From contig JAHBWC010000038.1 of the NCBI GenBank assembly GCA_019637225.1, positions 1-64,000 on the forward strand: DNA of 64,000 bases, given 5' to 3'. Positions 16,672-24,868 of this stretch are shown here, piece after piece. Each line of letters opens with the position of its first letter. Position 1 is the stretch's first letter. The notes under the pieces are model-generated. The model ran no database searches. It saw nothing but the letters and a program-made list of their open reading frames with translations, and was not told the DNA's origin. Source of the DNA: Labilithrix sp. (lineage in GTDB: Bacteria > Myxococcota_A > Polyangia > Polyangiales > Polyangiaceae). Both the position numbers and the translations under genes were made by a program.

Positions 16672-17994
16672 GTGGAGCAACGTAGACACCGCGGCCCCGC
16701 GAAGGCCTCCTGGTCGATCGTCGGCTCGCTCGTCGCGCACCTGATCGCCGTCGGCGGCGTCGGCTGGATCGCCTACCGCTCCCTCGCGGCGAAGGAGGCA
16801 CGCGAGGCCGAGCGTCGCGCGGTCGAGGCGCCGACCGCGGTCATCGCGATCGAGCTGCCGGGCGTCGCAGAGGGCACGCTCGTCGCCGATCGCGACGTGA
16901 TTCCCGAGGGCACGGCGCCGTCGGTCTACGGCGGCGCGACGGTCGCGCGTCTCGACACCGGCTCGCCGGGCTCCGGCGGGGACGTCGCGGGGGCGCGCGC
17001 GACGAACCTCGCCGCGATGAACGACGAGATGAAGCTCGATCCCGATCCGACGAGCCGCCTCGATCGCGATCAGGTCCAGCGCCTCCGGACGGCGTCGCGC
17101 CGGACCACGCACGAGGACCGCCGCGCGACGACGCACCCGATGGAGCTCACGTTCCTCGCGACCGGCAAGGGCGAGCGGCCCGAGCGTCGCCCCGACTCTC
17201 CCGCCGATCCGAGCCGGGGCTCGCGGATCGCCGGCGCGCCGGCCGTCCTCGGCGGTCACGTCGGCAGCGGCGCTCCCGACGAGCAGGCGCCTGGGTCGTC
17301 GCCCGGCGCGGACCGCGCCGGTCAGCTCTTCGGCAGCCCCGGCGTCGGCGTTCGCGACGGGCGCTCGGGCGCCGATCACCGCGAGGCCGCGCGCGTCGCC
17401 CGCGCGCGCCCTGCGGTCGCAGAAGGCGCGCCGACCATTCCGGGCATCTGGAACGGACGCCCGAACGACACCGTCGACAGCGATCAGGAGGTGGCGAGCA
17501 CCGTCCAGAGCCTCATCCACGCGAGCGTCGCCGGCGGCCTGGCCGGCGCGGGCAGGGGAGGCTCGGCCTCGCCGGCTCCCGACCCCGGCGCGGGCGGCGG
17601 CCCGGTCGGGCGCGGCTCGGTCGCCAAGCCGCTCGGCTCCGGCGACGGCGATCTCGTCGACTGGAACACGAACGATCCCCTGCTCGTCCCGTACTTCCGG
17701 AAGGTCCACGCGAAGGTCGACCCCCTCTGGGCGAACGCCTTCCCCAAGAGCGCGATGCTCGAGTTGAAGCAGGGCACCGTCATCCTCGAGTTCACCATCG
17801 CCTCCGACGGCAGCGCGAAGGTCACCTGGCCCCCGGTCCGCACGAGCGGGATCGACGAGTTCGACCGCAACTGCGCCGACGCGATCCGCCGCGCGAGCCC
17901 GTTCGAGCCCATCCCGGCGGTGCTGAAGGAGGCGGGCCGCACGACGCTCCGCATCCGCGCGCCCTTCGTCGCGGCGAACCCCATCATCAAGTGA
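16672..17994 (+). CDS. TonB-like energy-transducer protein
   Basis: Protein of 440 residues: short cytoplasmic N-terminus, one transmembrane helix (SIVGSLVAHLIAVGGVGWIAY), a long low-complexity periplasmic region rich in Gly, Pro, Arg and Ala, and a C-terminal TonB domain (LKQGTVILEFTIASDGSAKV...NCADAIRRASPFEPIP). This is the TonB or adventurous-gliding (AgmX/AglT-like) architecture of myxobacteria. GTG at 16672 follows an in-frame TTG at 16669; no strong ribosome site separates them. No ExbB/ExbD genes are nearby. Confidence 0.82.
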   Translation: MEQRRHRGPAKASWSIVGSLVAHLIAVGGVGWIAYRSLAAKEAREAERRAVEAPTAVIAIELPGVAEGTLVADRDVIPEGTAPSVYGGATVARLDTGSPGSGGDVAGARATNLAAMNDEMKLDPDPTSRLDRDQVQRLRTASRRTTHEDRRATTHPMELTFLATGKGERPERRPDSPADPSRGSRIAGAPAVLGGHVGSGAPDEQAPGSSPGADRAGQLFGSPGVGVRDGRSGADHREAARVARARPAVAEGAPTIPGIWNGRPNDTVDSDQEVASTVQSLIHASVAGGLAGAGRGGSASPAPDPGAGGGPVGRGSVAKPLGSGDGDLVDWNTNDPLLVPYFRKVHAKVDPLWANAFPKSAMLELKQGTVILEFTIASDGSAKVTWPPVRTSGIDEFDRNCADAIRRASPFEPIPAVLKEAGRTTLRIRAPFVAANPIIK

Positions 17995-18026
17995 GCGCCG
18001 CCGCCGCGCTCGACGTCAGAGGTCGG

Positions 18027-19109
18027 TCACTGCGGCTTCGGGCGTGACAGGACACGCCCGTCGGACAGCGTCACGAAGACGAACTTCGCGTTGAGCGCGA
18101 TGCCGCGGGGGGCGACGACATTGTCGAATACCACCTCGGCGGCGCCGCCGTCCGTTGTGGTCTTGGACGCACGCATGACGACGTTCGCGTCGGGGACGGT
18201 GAAGTAGACGTGCTGCGAGTCGACGGCGAGCGCGCCCGGCGCCTGGCTGGCCAGGGCCACCACCGCCGAGGCGCTGGCGTTGCTGGCGGTCACGCTCTTC
18301 GAGCGCACCTCGTTGGTCGCGTTGGTCGTGAAGTAGACGCGCGAAGCATCGACGGCGAGCGACCTCGCGCCGACGACGTTCCAGTTCATGGTGGGGTTGA
18401 ACGTCGGCTTCGCCGCCTTGGAGATGCCATTCGCCGCGATGTACCAGACCTCGTCCGCGGTCGCGGACGCGGACGCGAGCACCTTCGGCATCGTGACGCT
18501 GTGCTCTTCCAGAGGGCGCGCGCCACACCCGAAGTCGGCGAGCGTCGCGCAGTATGCGAGCGTGTCGCCGCGCAATACGAGCATCGTGTCCGATGTGCGG
18601 AGCGCGGCGACCACCGGCGCGGTGTTCGACGGGATGGCCGGTCGCGTGCCGCCGTCCGCACCGTCGGCAGTGGTCCCGAAGCGCACGGCTACGCCGGTCG
18701 CGTAGTAGAAGCGGGGGCCGTACAGGTGCAGGCTGTGGGGGAGATCGTCGGGTCCGGCCAGCGTTTCTGCCGGGCCCGAAGAGACCCCGCCGCCGCCAAG
18801 CGCCACGTGGCGGACGAGGCCCGTCCCGATCTTCGCGGTGGTCCACAAGACATGGTCCTCGTCGGCGACGATCTCGTCGGCGTTGACCTCGCCGGTCGCG
18901 ATCTCGCAGACCCCCTCCGCCGTACACGTGCGCGTGGAGGCGTCGGGGCCAGCGTCGCCTGTGGTGGGGGCATCGGCCGGCGCGGTATCCGGCGCGCCGG
19001 CCTCCGCCTCCGGCGCGTCCGCTTGGCTGAAGCTGGAGCACGCGACGGCGACGACCGCCGGCGCGAGGCAGAGACATCCGAGACCGAACCAGGCGCGAGA
19101 CGAACTCAT
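18027..19109 (-). CDS. Lipoprotein with beta-propeller-like repeats
   Basis: Predicted lipoprotein of 360 residues (MSSSRAWFGLGCLCLAPAVVAVAC, lipobox AVAC), an Ala/Asp/Pro-rich linker, one Cys pair (CTAEGVCEI), then repeated units with W/Y-containing strands: DHVLWTTAKIG, PRFYYATG, DEVWYIAANGI, SRVYFTTNA, QHVYFTVPD and KFVFVTLSD. The spacing of roughly 40-50 residues suggests a beta-propeller, a fold common in myxobacterial surface lipoproteins. Ligand unknown. It converges with the TonB-like gene and ends 32 bp from it. Confidence 0.78.
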   Translation of the reverse strand: MSSSRAWFGLGCLCLAPAVVAVACSSFSQADAPEAEAGAPDTAPADAPTTGDAGPDASTRTCTAEGVCEIATGEVNADEIVADEDHVLWTTAKIGTGLVRHVALGGGGVSSGPAETLAGPDDLPHSLHLYGPRFYYATGVAVRFGTTADGADGGTRPAIPSNTAPVVAALRTSDTMLVLRGDTLAYCATLADFGCGARPLEEHSVTMPKVLASASATADEVWYIAANGISKAAKPTFNPTMNWNVVGARSLAVDASRVYFTTNATNEVRSKSVTASNASASAVVALASQAPGALAVDSQHVYFTVPDANVVMRASKTTTDGGAAEVVFDNVVAPRGIALNAKFVFVTLSDGRVLSRPKPQ

Positions 19110-19420
19110 CACGATGCTGAACTCCAACTCGATTCCGGAATGAGGATACGATAGCTGATGCTCACGTAGCCGTCCGTGTCGAGCGGTCCGTGTCGTCGAC
19201 GGCGAGCGCGCCGCCGGTGGCGGCAGCGAGCGATCCTCGCCCAGCTCGGTCCCTCGGTGCGAACGCGTCCGGTCCTCCCGGACACAATCGAGGCGGCCGC
19301 GGCGCTCGCGCGCGAGGCGCCGCGGTCGCTCGGGGCCGGAAGAGCGGCGAGTTTTCACGGCGCTTGCCAAGAGGCAGCCGCCGGTTTAGATCGCTCCTCC
19401 TTCAGCCATAAGACCCGACC
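19110..19420. other. Intergenic region upstream of the CAT-anticodon tRNA
   Basis: About 310 bp without a credible gene. It must hold the promoters of the lipoprotein (minus) and the tRNA (plus). No clear repeat or hairpin is seen. Confidence 0.5.
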
Positions 19421-19494
19421 GCCGGAGTAGCTCAGTTGGTTAGAGCGGGCGTTTCATACGCGCTAGGTCGGGGGTTCAACTCCCTCCTCCGGCA
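19421..19494 (+). tRNA. tRNA-Met (anticodon CAT)
   Basis: Complete 74-base cloverleaf: acceptor GCCGGAG/CTCCGGC with discriminator A, D-arm GCTC...GAGC, anticodon loop TTCATAC (anticodon CAT), T-arm GGGGG-TTCAACT-CCCTC. The anticodon stem includes two G-T pairs. The G1-C72 pair argues against an initiator tRNA; elongator Met or lysidine-modified Ile cannot be told apart by sequence alone. CCA is not encoded. The 3' part from base 19474 is the attachment core of the integrated island, which restores the tRNA end exactly. Confidence 0.95.
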
Positions 19495-20824
19495 CTACAG
19501 GGCCTCGGCTTTTCCCAGCTGAGGCCTTTTCGTTTGGCCAAAAGCTTGGCCAAACGAGCTCGTTGGGCAGGGCGGGGAACACCTTCCCGTGCAGCTTCTC
19601 GCGGTCCTCGGCTTCCTTCACGTAGCCGAGCGTCGTGTTGATGTCGTCGTGGCCGGCGCGACGCTGCAGCTTGTGCACATCGACGCCGTCGATGGCCGAC
19701 CACGTGATGCCCGTGTCCCGCCACGAACGGAAGCCCACGCGCATCCTCGTCGCGCTGTCCTCGGTGAGCCGTGGATGCGTGACGCCGGCGAGCTCGAGGT
19801 GTTCGCGAAGCATCCCCGCACCCTTGTTCTCGCCGGAGCGCGCCATGATGGGGAGCATGTTGTCCTCGGGGCCCTTGCCCTCGCAGAGCCGGGCGAGGAG
19901 CGGGACCAGCGCTGCAGGGACAGGCACCTCGCGGACGCCGTTGCGCGTCTTCGGCGCCTTCACCGCGCGCTCCTCCCAATCCCACGCGCGGGAGACGGAG
20001 ACCGTCTCGAGATCCATGTCGACGTCCTTTCGCCGGAGCTCGAAGAGCTCGCCGGGCCGCAGGTAGAGGTAGCAAGCGACGGCATAGAGCTCGCGCCATT
20101 CGAGCGGCACGGCCTCGCACGAAACGAGCTGCAGGAACTCGTTCGGGTAGATCCATGTCTTGCGGCGCGAACTGCCCTGTTCGGGCGGCTGGACGTTGGC
20201 GCACGGGTTGTCCTCGCGCACACGCAGAGCCGTCGCGCGCTTCGCCGCGCACGCCTGCTTGAACGCGGTGGTTACGACCGTCCACACGTTCTGCGCCGCC
20301 TTCGGCATGAGCCGGCGTTCGTCGCGCTTCTTGGCGCGCCCATGTTCACGAAACGCCGCGATCGCGTCGTCGAGCCCATCGCGCACGGCCTCGATGTCGT
20401 CGCGCGCGACGGCGGCCATCGGCAGCTCGCCGAAGGTCGTCGTCCCGCCGCGCACGGGTGTCTTACTGACCCACTTTCGCCAGCGCCCGCGGCTATCCTT
20501 CACGTTGCCAACCTTGCCCTCACGCGAGGTGAGGAAGCGCTCGTGCCATGCGTCGGCGGTCTCGCCCTCGCAAGGCACGCCGTGCTCGCGCGCGGCCTCG
20601 CGCTGCCCGGCGCGTTTCTGCTCGAGCAGGCCGCCTCGTGCGTCTTCCTGCGCCTGCATTAGCACGACGAGCGCGCGAGCTTCCTTCTCATCGAGGCCCT
20701 CTTCGACGTCGTAGTGCTTCGTCTTCGTCCCATCTGCGAGCCGCAGGCGGAAGCGAAAGCGAGGCGCACCCGACGGCCACGGGGTGGGCCAGCGCTCGAA
20801 CGTCCCGCTTCGCTTCCGAGGCAT
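19463..20824 (-). CDS. Tyrosine recombinase/integrase of the island (integrated, C-terminally shortened form)
   Basis: Site-specific recombinase of 453 residues that integrated the island into the tRNA. The catalytic domain shows Arg256 (YLYLRPGE), Lys292, the second arginine box RSWRDTG (Arg369), GHDD with His392, and the nucleophile Tyr401 in TLGYVKEAED. The box-II position normally held by His is Arg366. An N-terminal arm domain and a SAM-like core-binding domain precede it. The attachment core lies within codons 443-450 (VPEEGVE); the final residues PPT and the TAG stop come from the tRNA gene itself. In the excised circle the frame would instead continue for 96 residues encoded at 36451-36740, giving 546 residues. 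Confidence 0.92.
   Translation of the reverse strand: MPRKRSGTFERWPTPWPSGAPRFRFRLRLADGTKTKHYDVEEGLDEKEARALVVLMQAQEDARGGLLEQKRAGQREAAREHGVPCEGETADAWHERFLTSREGKVGNVKDSRGRWRKWVSKTPVRGGTTTFGELPMAAVARDDIEAVRDGLDDAIAAFREHGRAKKRDERRLMPKAAQNVWTVVTTAFKQACAAKRATALRVREDNPCANVQPPEQGSSRRKTWIYPNEFLQLVSCEAVPLEWRELYAVACYLYLRPGELFELRRKDVDMDLETVSVSRAWDWEERAVKAPKTRNGVREVPVPAALVPLLARLCEGKGPEDNMLPIMARSGENKGAGMLREHLELAGVTHPRLTEDSATRMRVGFRSWRDTGITWSAIDGVDVHKLQRRAGHDDINTTLGYVKEAEDREKLHGKVFPALPNELVWPSFWPNEKASAGKSRGPVVPEEGVEPPT
19474..19496. repeat. attL core (23-bp direct repeat)
   Basis: Begins GTTCAACTCCCTCCTCCGGC and ends ACT; identical to 36741-36763. It covers the T-loop, T-stem 3' strand, acceptor 3' strand and discriminator of the tRNA plus two downstream bases. 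The bases immediately outside differ (G versus T on the left, A versus G on the right). Confidence 0.92.
19501..19530 (+). terminator. Rho-independent terminator downstream of the tRNA, carried by the island
   Basis: Stem GGCCTCGGCT (19501-19510) with AGCTGAGGCC (19517-19526), one G-T pair, followed by TTTT. It would stop tRNA transcription from the plus strand, and lies inside the integrase coding sequence on the other strand. Confidence 0.75.
19531..19556. promoter_or_regulatory. Left pair of putative integrase arm sites
   Basis: Perfect inverted repeat CGTTTGGCCAA-AAGC-TTGGCCAAACG, 34 bp from the attL core. The 11-mer TTGGCCAAACG recurs twice at the right end (36619-36641). Position and copy number fit integrase arm-binding sites. 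Confidence 0.7.
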
Positions 20825-20826
20825 CC

Positions 20827-21207
20827 CTACTTCCTCCGCGTCGTCTTCGTCTTCGTCTTCGTCTTCGTCGCCCGCGTCGACCTCGCGCTTTTCGCACTTG
20901 GCTTGCTAGCGCGAGCGCGAGCCGGCCGCTTCTCCGAGACGGCTTTCGGTCGCGCAGGTGTCGCGGGCGGAGGTGTCGCGGGCGGCGCCTTGTGCTCACG
21001 CACGAAGACGAGCTTGCACCCGCGCTTCTTCTCGAGCCGTCTTGCCTCGACATCGGCGAGCTCGCGCGTCTCTCGTTCGACGAGCTCCTCGAGGCCGTCG
21101 AGAGCGCCGCCCCGTTGCTTGTAGACGAAACCGACTCTCTCGGGCGGAATGCCTCTCTCGAGCACTCCCAGGAGGGTCCAAGCGATGATGTCGAGTCGAG
21201 TCGGCAT
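20827..21207 (-). CDS. Small basic protein with Lys/Thr-rich tail
   Basis: Protein of 126 residues that begins MPTRLDIIAWTLLGVLERGI and has a helical Glu/Arg-rich middle (ELVERETRELADVEARRLEKK). The strongly basic Pro/Ala/Lys/Arg tail ends in KTKTKTKTTRRK, encoded by a CGTCTT-type hexanucleotide repeat near 20844-20875. The tail suggests nucleic-acid binding, like histone-H1-type tails. It stops 2 bp before the integrase start, so the two are probably co-transcribed. No known family. Confidence 0.68.
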   Translation of the reverse strand: MPTRLDIIAWTLLGVLERGIPPERVGFVYKQRGGALDGLEELVERETRELADVEARRLEKKRGCKLVFVREHKAPPATPPPATPARPKAVSEKRPARARASKPSAKSARSTRATKTKTKTKTTRRK

Positions 21208-21215
21208 CGTCGCCC

Positions 21216-21827
21216 TCAGCCGCTCTCGGCGGCGAGGAGCTGACGCCGCGCGTGAATCGCATCCGCGTCCGTGCGGCCCGGAGAAGTGGGCGTCATCGAC
21301 TCTTTCGGGACGCGACGAAGTACGAGGACGGCCTCGTCTTCGTCTGCGTTCCACCATCCGTCCAGCATGAAGCCGCTCGGCGAGTAGCCCTCCGAGGCGA
21401 GCTGACCGTCGAACGTGGCGACGCACTGCCCGAGCTTCTCGAGGACAGCGTGCACCGCGGCGATCGCAGGATGCTCTCGCCGCCGCCCCCGCCACGTGTC
21501 GAGGAGCGCATACAGGCCCTCGGTCAGCTCGTGCCAGTCGGCGGGCAGGTCGCTCGTCGCTTCGACGGGAAGTGAGTTCGGGATCGGGGCCGAGCGCTCG
21601 ACCGTGATGCCGTAGCTCGCGCCGAGCGTGCGATCGATTCCGGGATTGAAGTGCACGATGGTGCGGAGGCCGCTCGCCTCGGTGGAAGCGTTGAGGGCGG
21701 TGATGTCGTCGACTGCGGCGTGGGCCGCAGTCGCGAGCGCGGCGACGGAATGGCCTCCGCCGGGCGCGAGCGTTCGCCAGGCTCGGCGGTTGGACGGGCA
21801 CTGTTCGAGCTTCTGCGCTAGGTTCAT
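21216..21827 (-). CDS. Hypothetical island protein
   Basis: Protein of 203 residues beginning MNLAQKLEQCPSNRRAWRTL. The ATG at 21827 follows GAAGGAG at good spacing; the open frame upstream is not convincing. It ends 8 bp before the next gene, so it belongs to the same unit as the small basic protein and the integrase. Contains WHELTEGLYALLDTWRGR and DGWWNADEDEAVLVLRR; no signal peptide, no membrane segment and no family recognised. Confidence 0.68.
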   Translation of the reverse strand: MNLAQKLEQCPSNRRAWRTLAPGGGHSVAALATAAHAAVDDITALNASTEASGLRTIVHFNPGIDRTLGASYGITVERSAPIPNSLPVEATSDLPADWHELTEGLYALLDTWRGRRREHPAIAAVHAVLEKLGQCVATFDGQLASEGYSPSGFMLDGWWNADEDEAVLVLRRVPKESMTPTSPGRTDADAIHARRQLLAAESG

Positions 21828-21899
21828 GATGTTCGACTCCTTCGTGATGGTTGGGGAACGGACGACGGCGCCTCGAGTGTTGCTGCACTCGGGGCGCAC

Positions 21900-22352
21900 C
21901 TATGTTCGGGATGGCCTGGGGCCGGACTCGCGTGCCCGACGAGAGCACGGACAGGGAGCCGAGGGCCGAGGGCCGACTTGCTCGCTCAGCGTCGCGGCTT
22001 CTGCGGAGCGAGCGTGATCCCCTCGCGCTCGATGACGTCGAGGCCCGCCATCAGCGCAACGCGCACGAGCTGGCTCTTCGGCATCGCCGGGAAGAGGCGC
22101 GCAACGTCGTTCAGGCGCTTCTGCTCGGCTTCCGTGAGTCGGATGCCGAGGTGCGCTTCGCGTCGCTCGCTCGCTTTCTTCTTCGGGGGCATCTCTGCTG
22201 CTTGCACGGTGCTCTCCTCTTGCGTGAGATTCCAAGTTTTTGCGCAGTCTTTCGCGCGCCGCCTCGCCGCGGAGCTGCGGAAAGCGCGCCACGAGGGCGT
22301 CGAGGCCCCGGAGCGCGCGCCGCACGCGGGCGAGGTCGCCGGTCGCCGTCAT
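21900..22352 (-). CDS. Doubtful small ORF coupled to the serine recombinase
   Basis: An ATG at 22352 overlaps the recombinase stop as ATGA. The first 45 or so residues (MTATGDLARVRRALRGLDAL, VARFPQLRGEAARERLRK) look like a genuine helical small protein. Beyond that the frame runs antagonistically through the ribbon-helix-helix gene and becomes low-complexity, so either the true product is short and a stop has been lost, or the frame is spurious. Confidence 0.3.
   Translation of the reverse strand: MTATGDLARVRRALRGLDALVARFPQLRGEAARERLRKNLESHARGEHRASSRDAPEEESERATRSAPRHPTHGSRAEAPERRCAPLPGDAEEPARARCADGGPRRHRARGDHARSAEAATLSEQVGPRPSAPCPCSRRARESGPRPSRT
21986..22207 (-). CDS. Ribbon-helix-helix-like DNA-binding protein
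   Basis: Protein of 73 residues. A Lys-rich start (PPKKKASERREAH) is followed by a pattern typical of CopG/Arc-like proteins: a short beta strand (LGIRLT), helix EAEQKRLNDVARLFP, and helix SQLVRVALMAGLDVIEREG. The GTG at 22207 has GGAGAG 4-5 bp upstream; an ATG at 22192 is a shorter alternative. Such proteins usually repress their own operon or the recombination genes; here it lies just upstream of the integrase gene set. Confidence 0.75.
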   Translation of the reverse strand: MQAAEMPPKKKASERREAHLGIRLTEAEQKRLNDVARLFPAMPKSQLVRVALMAGLDVIEREGITLAPQKPRR

Positions 22353-23050
22353 CCGGCCCTCGCGAGCATCCGGGCTACCTGCGTCTGTCCAAACGGCCCG
22401 CCCGCGCGGGAGACAAGGCTGCGCGCCTCGAGCTCCCGGACGATCGCGCGCTGCGAGAGTCCCGCGGCGCGGAGCTCACGCACGGCGACGAGGACGCCCT
22501 GCTCGGCCGGGTCCTCCTCGAGCCGCACGCCGTCCGTGGCGAGCCGGTAGCCGTACGCGATTTCGCCGGTCCGCTCGCCCTTCGCCGACTTGGCCGCGAG
22601 CGCGGCCTTCGTGCGCATGCGGATGAGGCCGCGCTCGTACGCCGCTGCGCCGTCGATGACAGTTCGCATGAACGCATCGGCGGGCGTGTCGCCGTTACCC
22701 GTCCCGTCCGCCGAGACGAGACGCGCGCCCGCGTGCGAGGCCGCGCGCTCGACGGTCGCGGCGACGACGACGTCACGGGCGACGCGGTCCCGCTTCGCGA
22801 CGACGAGGACGCCCGCCCCGTGCTCGCGGAGGGCCGCCAGCGCCGCGCAGAGCGCCGGACGGGCCTCGATGGCCGCGGCCCCCGAAGCGCCCGCGTCGAT
22901 GTGCCAGGCGATGACGGAGACGCCTTCCCGAGCCGCCCACGACTCGATGGCCGCGCGCTGCGCCTCGGGGCCGAGGCGCTGCTCGTCGGTCGACACGCGG
23001 AGGTAGGCGATGGCCGTGGAGGAGGAACCGGGGCGAGCGCGCTTCGTCAT
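22349..23050 (-). CDS. Serine recombinase (resolvase/invertase family)
   Basis: Protein of 233 residues. The resolvase core starts AIAYLRVSTDEQ with nucleophile Ser20, and continues with VLVVAKRDRVARD and ERGLIRMRTKAALAAKSAKGER, the long E-helix. A short recombinase-type HTH region closes the chain (LSQRAIVRELEARSLVSRAGGPF). It lacks the large C-terminal domain of phage large serine integrases, so it is a small resolvase or invertase, perhaps for dimer resolution of the circle. Several in-frame ATG codons lie upstream (to 23101) in an unusually A/T-rich leader; 23050 was chosen as the one next to conserved sequence. Confidence 0.85.
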   Translation of the reverse strand: MTKRARPGSSSTAIAYLRVSTDEQRLGPEAQRAAIESWAAREGVSVIAWHIDAGASGAAAIEARPALCAALAALREHGAGVLVVAKRDRVARDVVVAATVERAASHAGARLVSADGTGNGDTPADAFMRTVIDGAAAYERGLIRMRTKAALAAKSAKGERTGEIAYGYRLATDGVRLEEDPAEQGVLVAVRELRAAGLSQRAIVRELEARSLVSRAGGPFGQTQVARMLARAG

Positions 23051-23134
23051 GAGGAAAAGCATTTGCATGTGTGGTTGTTTTGTCAAACAAATGAACAACA
23101 AAATGACGCGCGCACCCGAGCGGTGCGTTGGACG

Positions 23135-24868
23135 TCACTTCGCCTCGCGCACGTAGGGCGTCGTCGGCTTGTCGAGCGGAACGCTCTTCACGCTCCCGCC
23201 CTGCAGGTTGTAGAGCATGTTCCCCTCCGGACTCGCGCCGGCGGCGATGTTGCGCTGCTGGTGATGCAGCGAGCGGCGGACGTTCTGCAGGGCGCGACGA
23301 AGCGAGCCCGCGTCGCCGGCGCCCTCGAGCTCCTTGTTCAGCTCGACCTTCTCGCCGTCGGTGAGGCTCGCGCCGGCGATGCTCTTGCGGACGCGATTCT
23401 TGACGGCGGCGACGGCCTGGCGGCCGGCGACGGCGCGGTCCGGCATGAGCCAGTCCGGGACCTTGCCGACGATGGGGCCGATGCCGGGGATGTCGCCGTC
23501 GCCGAAGGTGTCGATCATCTGGTCGACACCCTCGAGGTTCGCGAGCGCCGCCGGAACGCCGGCGGCTTCGTACTTCTCCGAGAGCCACTTCGCGTCACCG
23601 CGCGCTTCCTTGCCGATGCCCGCGCCGCCGATGTACTTCGGCTGCGCGTTCACGTCGTGACGCACGACACGGTCTTCGGTGATCGCCTTGAAGTGCGCCG
23701 TGCGATTGACGAGCTCGTCGTCGAGCTTTGCCTGCAGGCGCTCGTAGCCCGCGAGGAGCCTCGGGTCCGCCACCTCAGGATCGCCGAGGTTCTTTGCGAG
23801 CTCGACCTTCGCCTGCTCGAGGTAGGCGATGCGCGCGGCCTCGCGCGCGACGCCGACGTCGCCGTATTGCTGCTTGAGCTGCCCGAGGAAGTTCATCTCG
23901 CCCTTCGCTCCGCGCTCGAGCTTCTTGAGGTCCTCCTCCTGCTTCCCGAGGTTCGTAGCGATGGTGTGCTTGACCGCGTCGAGCCCCATGTTTTCGCCGC
24001 GCTTACTCGCGAACGCGCCGAGCCCGATGGCGATCGCCTGGCCGATGCGCGCGACGCCGGCGTTCATGCCCCCGAACGGGTCGACCTGCGCCTCGCGAAT
24101 CTGCGCGCGGAGATCGTCGAGCTTCGCCATGTGCGAGTCGACCTGCTCGGCATACTTCTGCGTGCGCGCCGACTCCTCGGCGGCGAACTTCTCCGAGGCC
24201 TTCGCGTGGCGCTCGAGGTAGCCGCGCTCGAAGTCCGCGGCCTTCTGGCCAGCCATGAAGTCGAGGCCCGCGGCGGCGCGGTTGCGCTCGTCGGCGCTCC
24301 CCACCGCCTCCGACGCCTGCGTGCCGAGGTCGAGACCTTCGTTGATTTGCCAGCTCTGAGCGCGCCGTCCGCCCTTGTCGACCATCACCGGCGCGCCGCC
24401 GTACGGATTCGCCACGCCGCCCGCGGCGCCGCCGGCGAACGTAGCGCCTTCGAGGTTCTTCTTTCGCTCGTCCTCGTCGAGCGCCGTCTTGACGTGGCCC
24501 TTGGTCGCGTCGCTGTTGTTCGCCACCTGCTGCATCTGCGCCATGACGTTCGGCTTCACGGCGGCGGGCGCCGTCGAGACGTTGTCGCCCGTCGCGAGGC
24601 GCATCTTCGGGGGCGCGGCGGCCTTCGGAGGATCGGCGAGAGAGAGCCCGCTCGCCGTGGGCGCCATGCCCTGGAGCGTCGCGCCCTCGTAGGAGGGCGC
24701 GGGCGGCGGAGGGGGACCGGCCGGCGCCGGCGCGGGCGGCATCATCCCCTGCAAGGTTACGCCCTCGTAGGAGGGCGCGGCGGGGGCGCCGGCCGCCGCG
24801 CGCCAGTTCGGGATGCTGGCGATCGGAAGGCCAAGTCGCTTCGCGAGGGTGTCGTAGCTGTCAGCCAT
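23135..24868 (-). CDS. Large coiled-coil protein of virion/DNA-transfer type
   Basis: Protein of 577 residues. The N-terminus is Pro/Ala-rich and repeats SYEGVTLQGM and SYEGATLQGM about 25 residues apart. The centre has a glycine-rich hydrophobic patch (FGGMNAGVARIGQAIAIGLG) followed by long amphipathic helices (NLGKQEEDLKKLERGAKGEM), then a Gly/Asp/Pro segment (DTFGDGDIPGIGPIVG). This layout resembles internal-virion or DNA-ejection proteins of phages, but the match is by general features only. It overlaps the upstream small gene by 8 bp and is the last gene of the tightly packed set that starts at 26946. Confidence 0.7.
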   Translation of the reverse strand: MADSYDTLAKRLGLPIASIPNWRAAAGAPAAPSYEGVTLQGMMPPAPAPAGPPPPPAPSYEGATLQGMAPTASGLSLADPPKAAAPPKMRLATGDNVSTAPAAVKPNVMAQMQQVANNSDATKGHVKTALDEDERKKNLEGATFAGGAAGGVANPYGGAPVMVDKGGRRAQSWQINEGLDLGTQASEAVGSADERNRAAAGLDFMAGQKAADFERGYLERHAKASEKFAAEESARTQKYAEQVDSHMAKLDDLRAQIREAQVDPFGGMNAGVARIGQAIAIGLGAFASKRGENMGLDAVKHTIATNLGKQEEDLKKLERGAKGEMNFLGQLKQQYGDVGVAREAARIAYLEQAKVELAKNLGDPEVADPRLLAGYERLQAKLDDELVNRTAHFKAITEDRVVRHDVNAQPKYIGGAGIGKEARGDAKWLSEKYEAAGVPAALANLEGVDQMIDTFGDGDIPGIGPIVGKVPDWLMPDRAVAGRQAVAAVKNRVRKSIAGASLTDGEKVELNKELEGAGDAGSLRRALQNVRRSLHHQQRNIAAGASPEGNMLYNLQGGSVKSVPLDKPTTPYVREAK

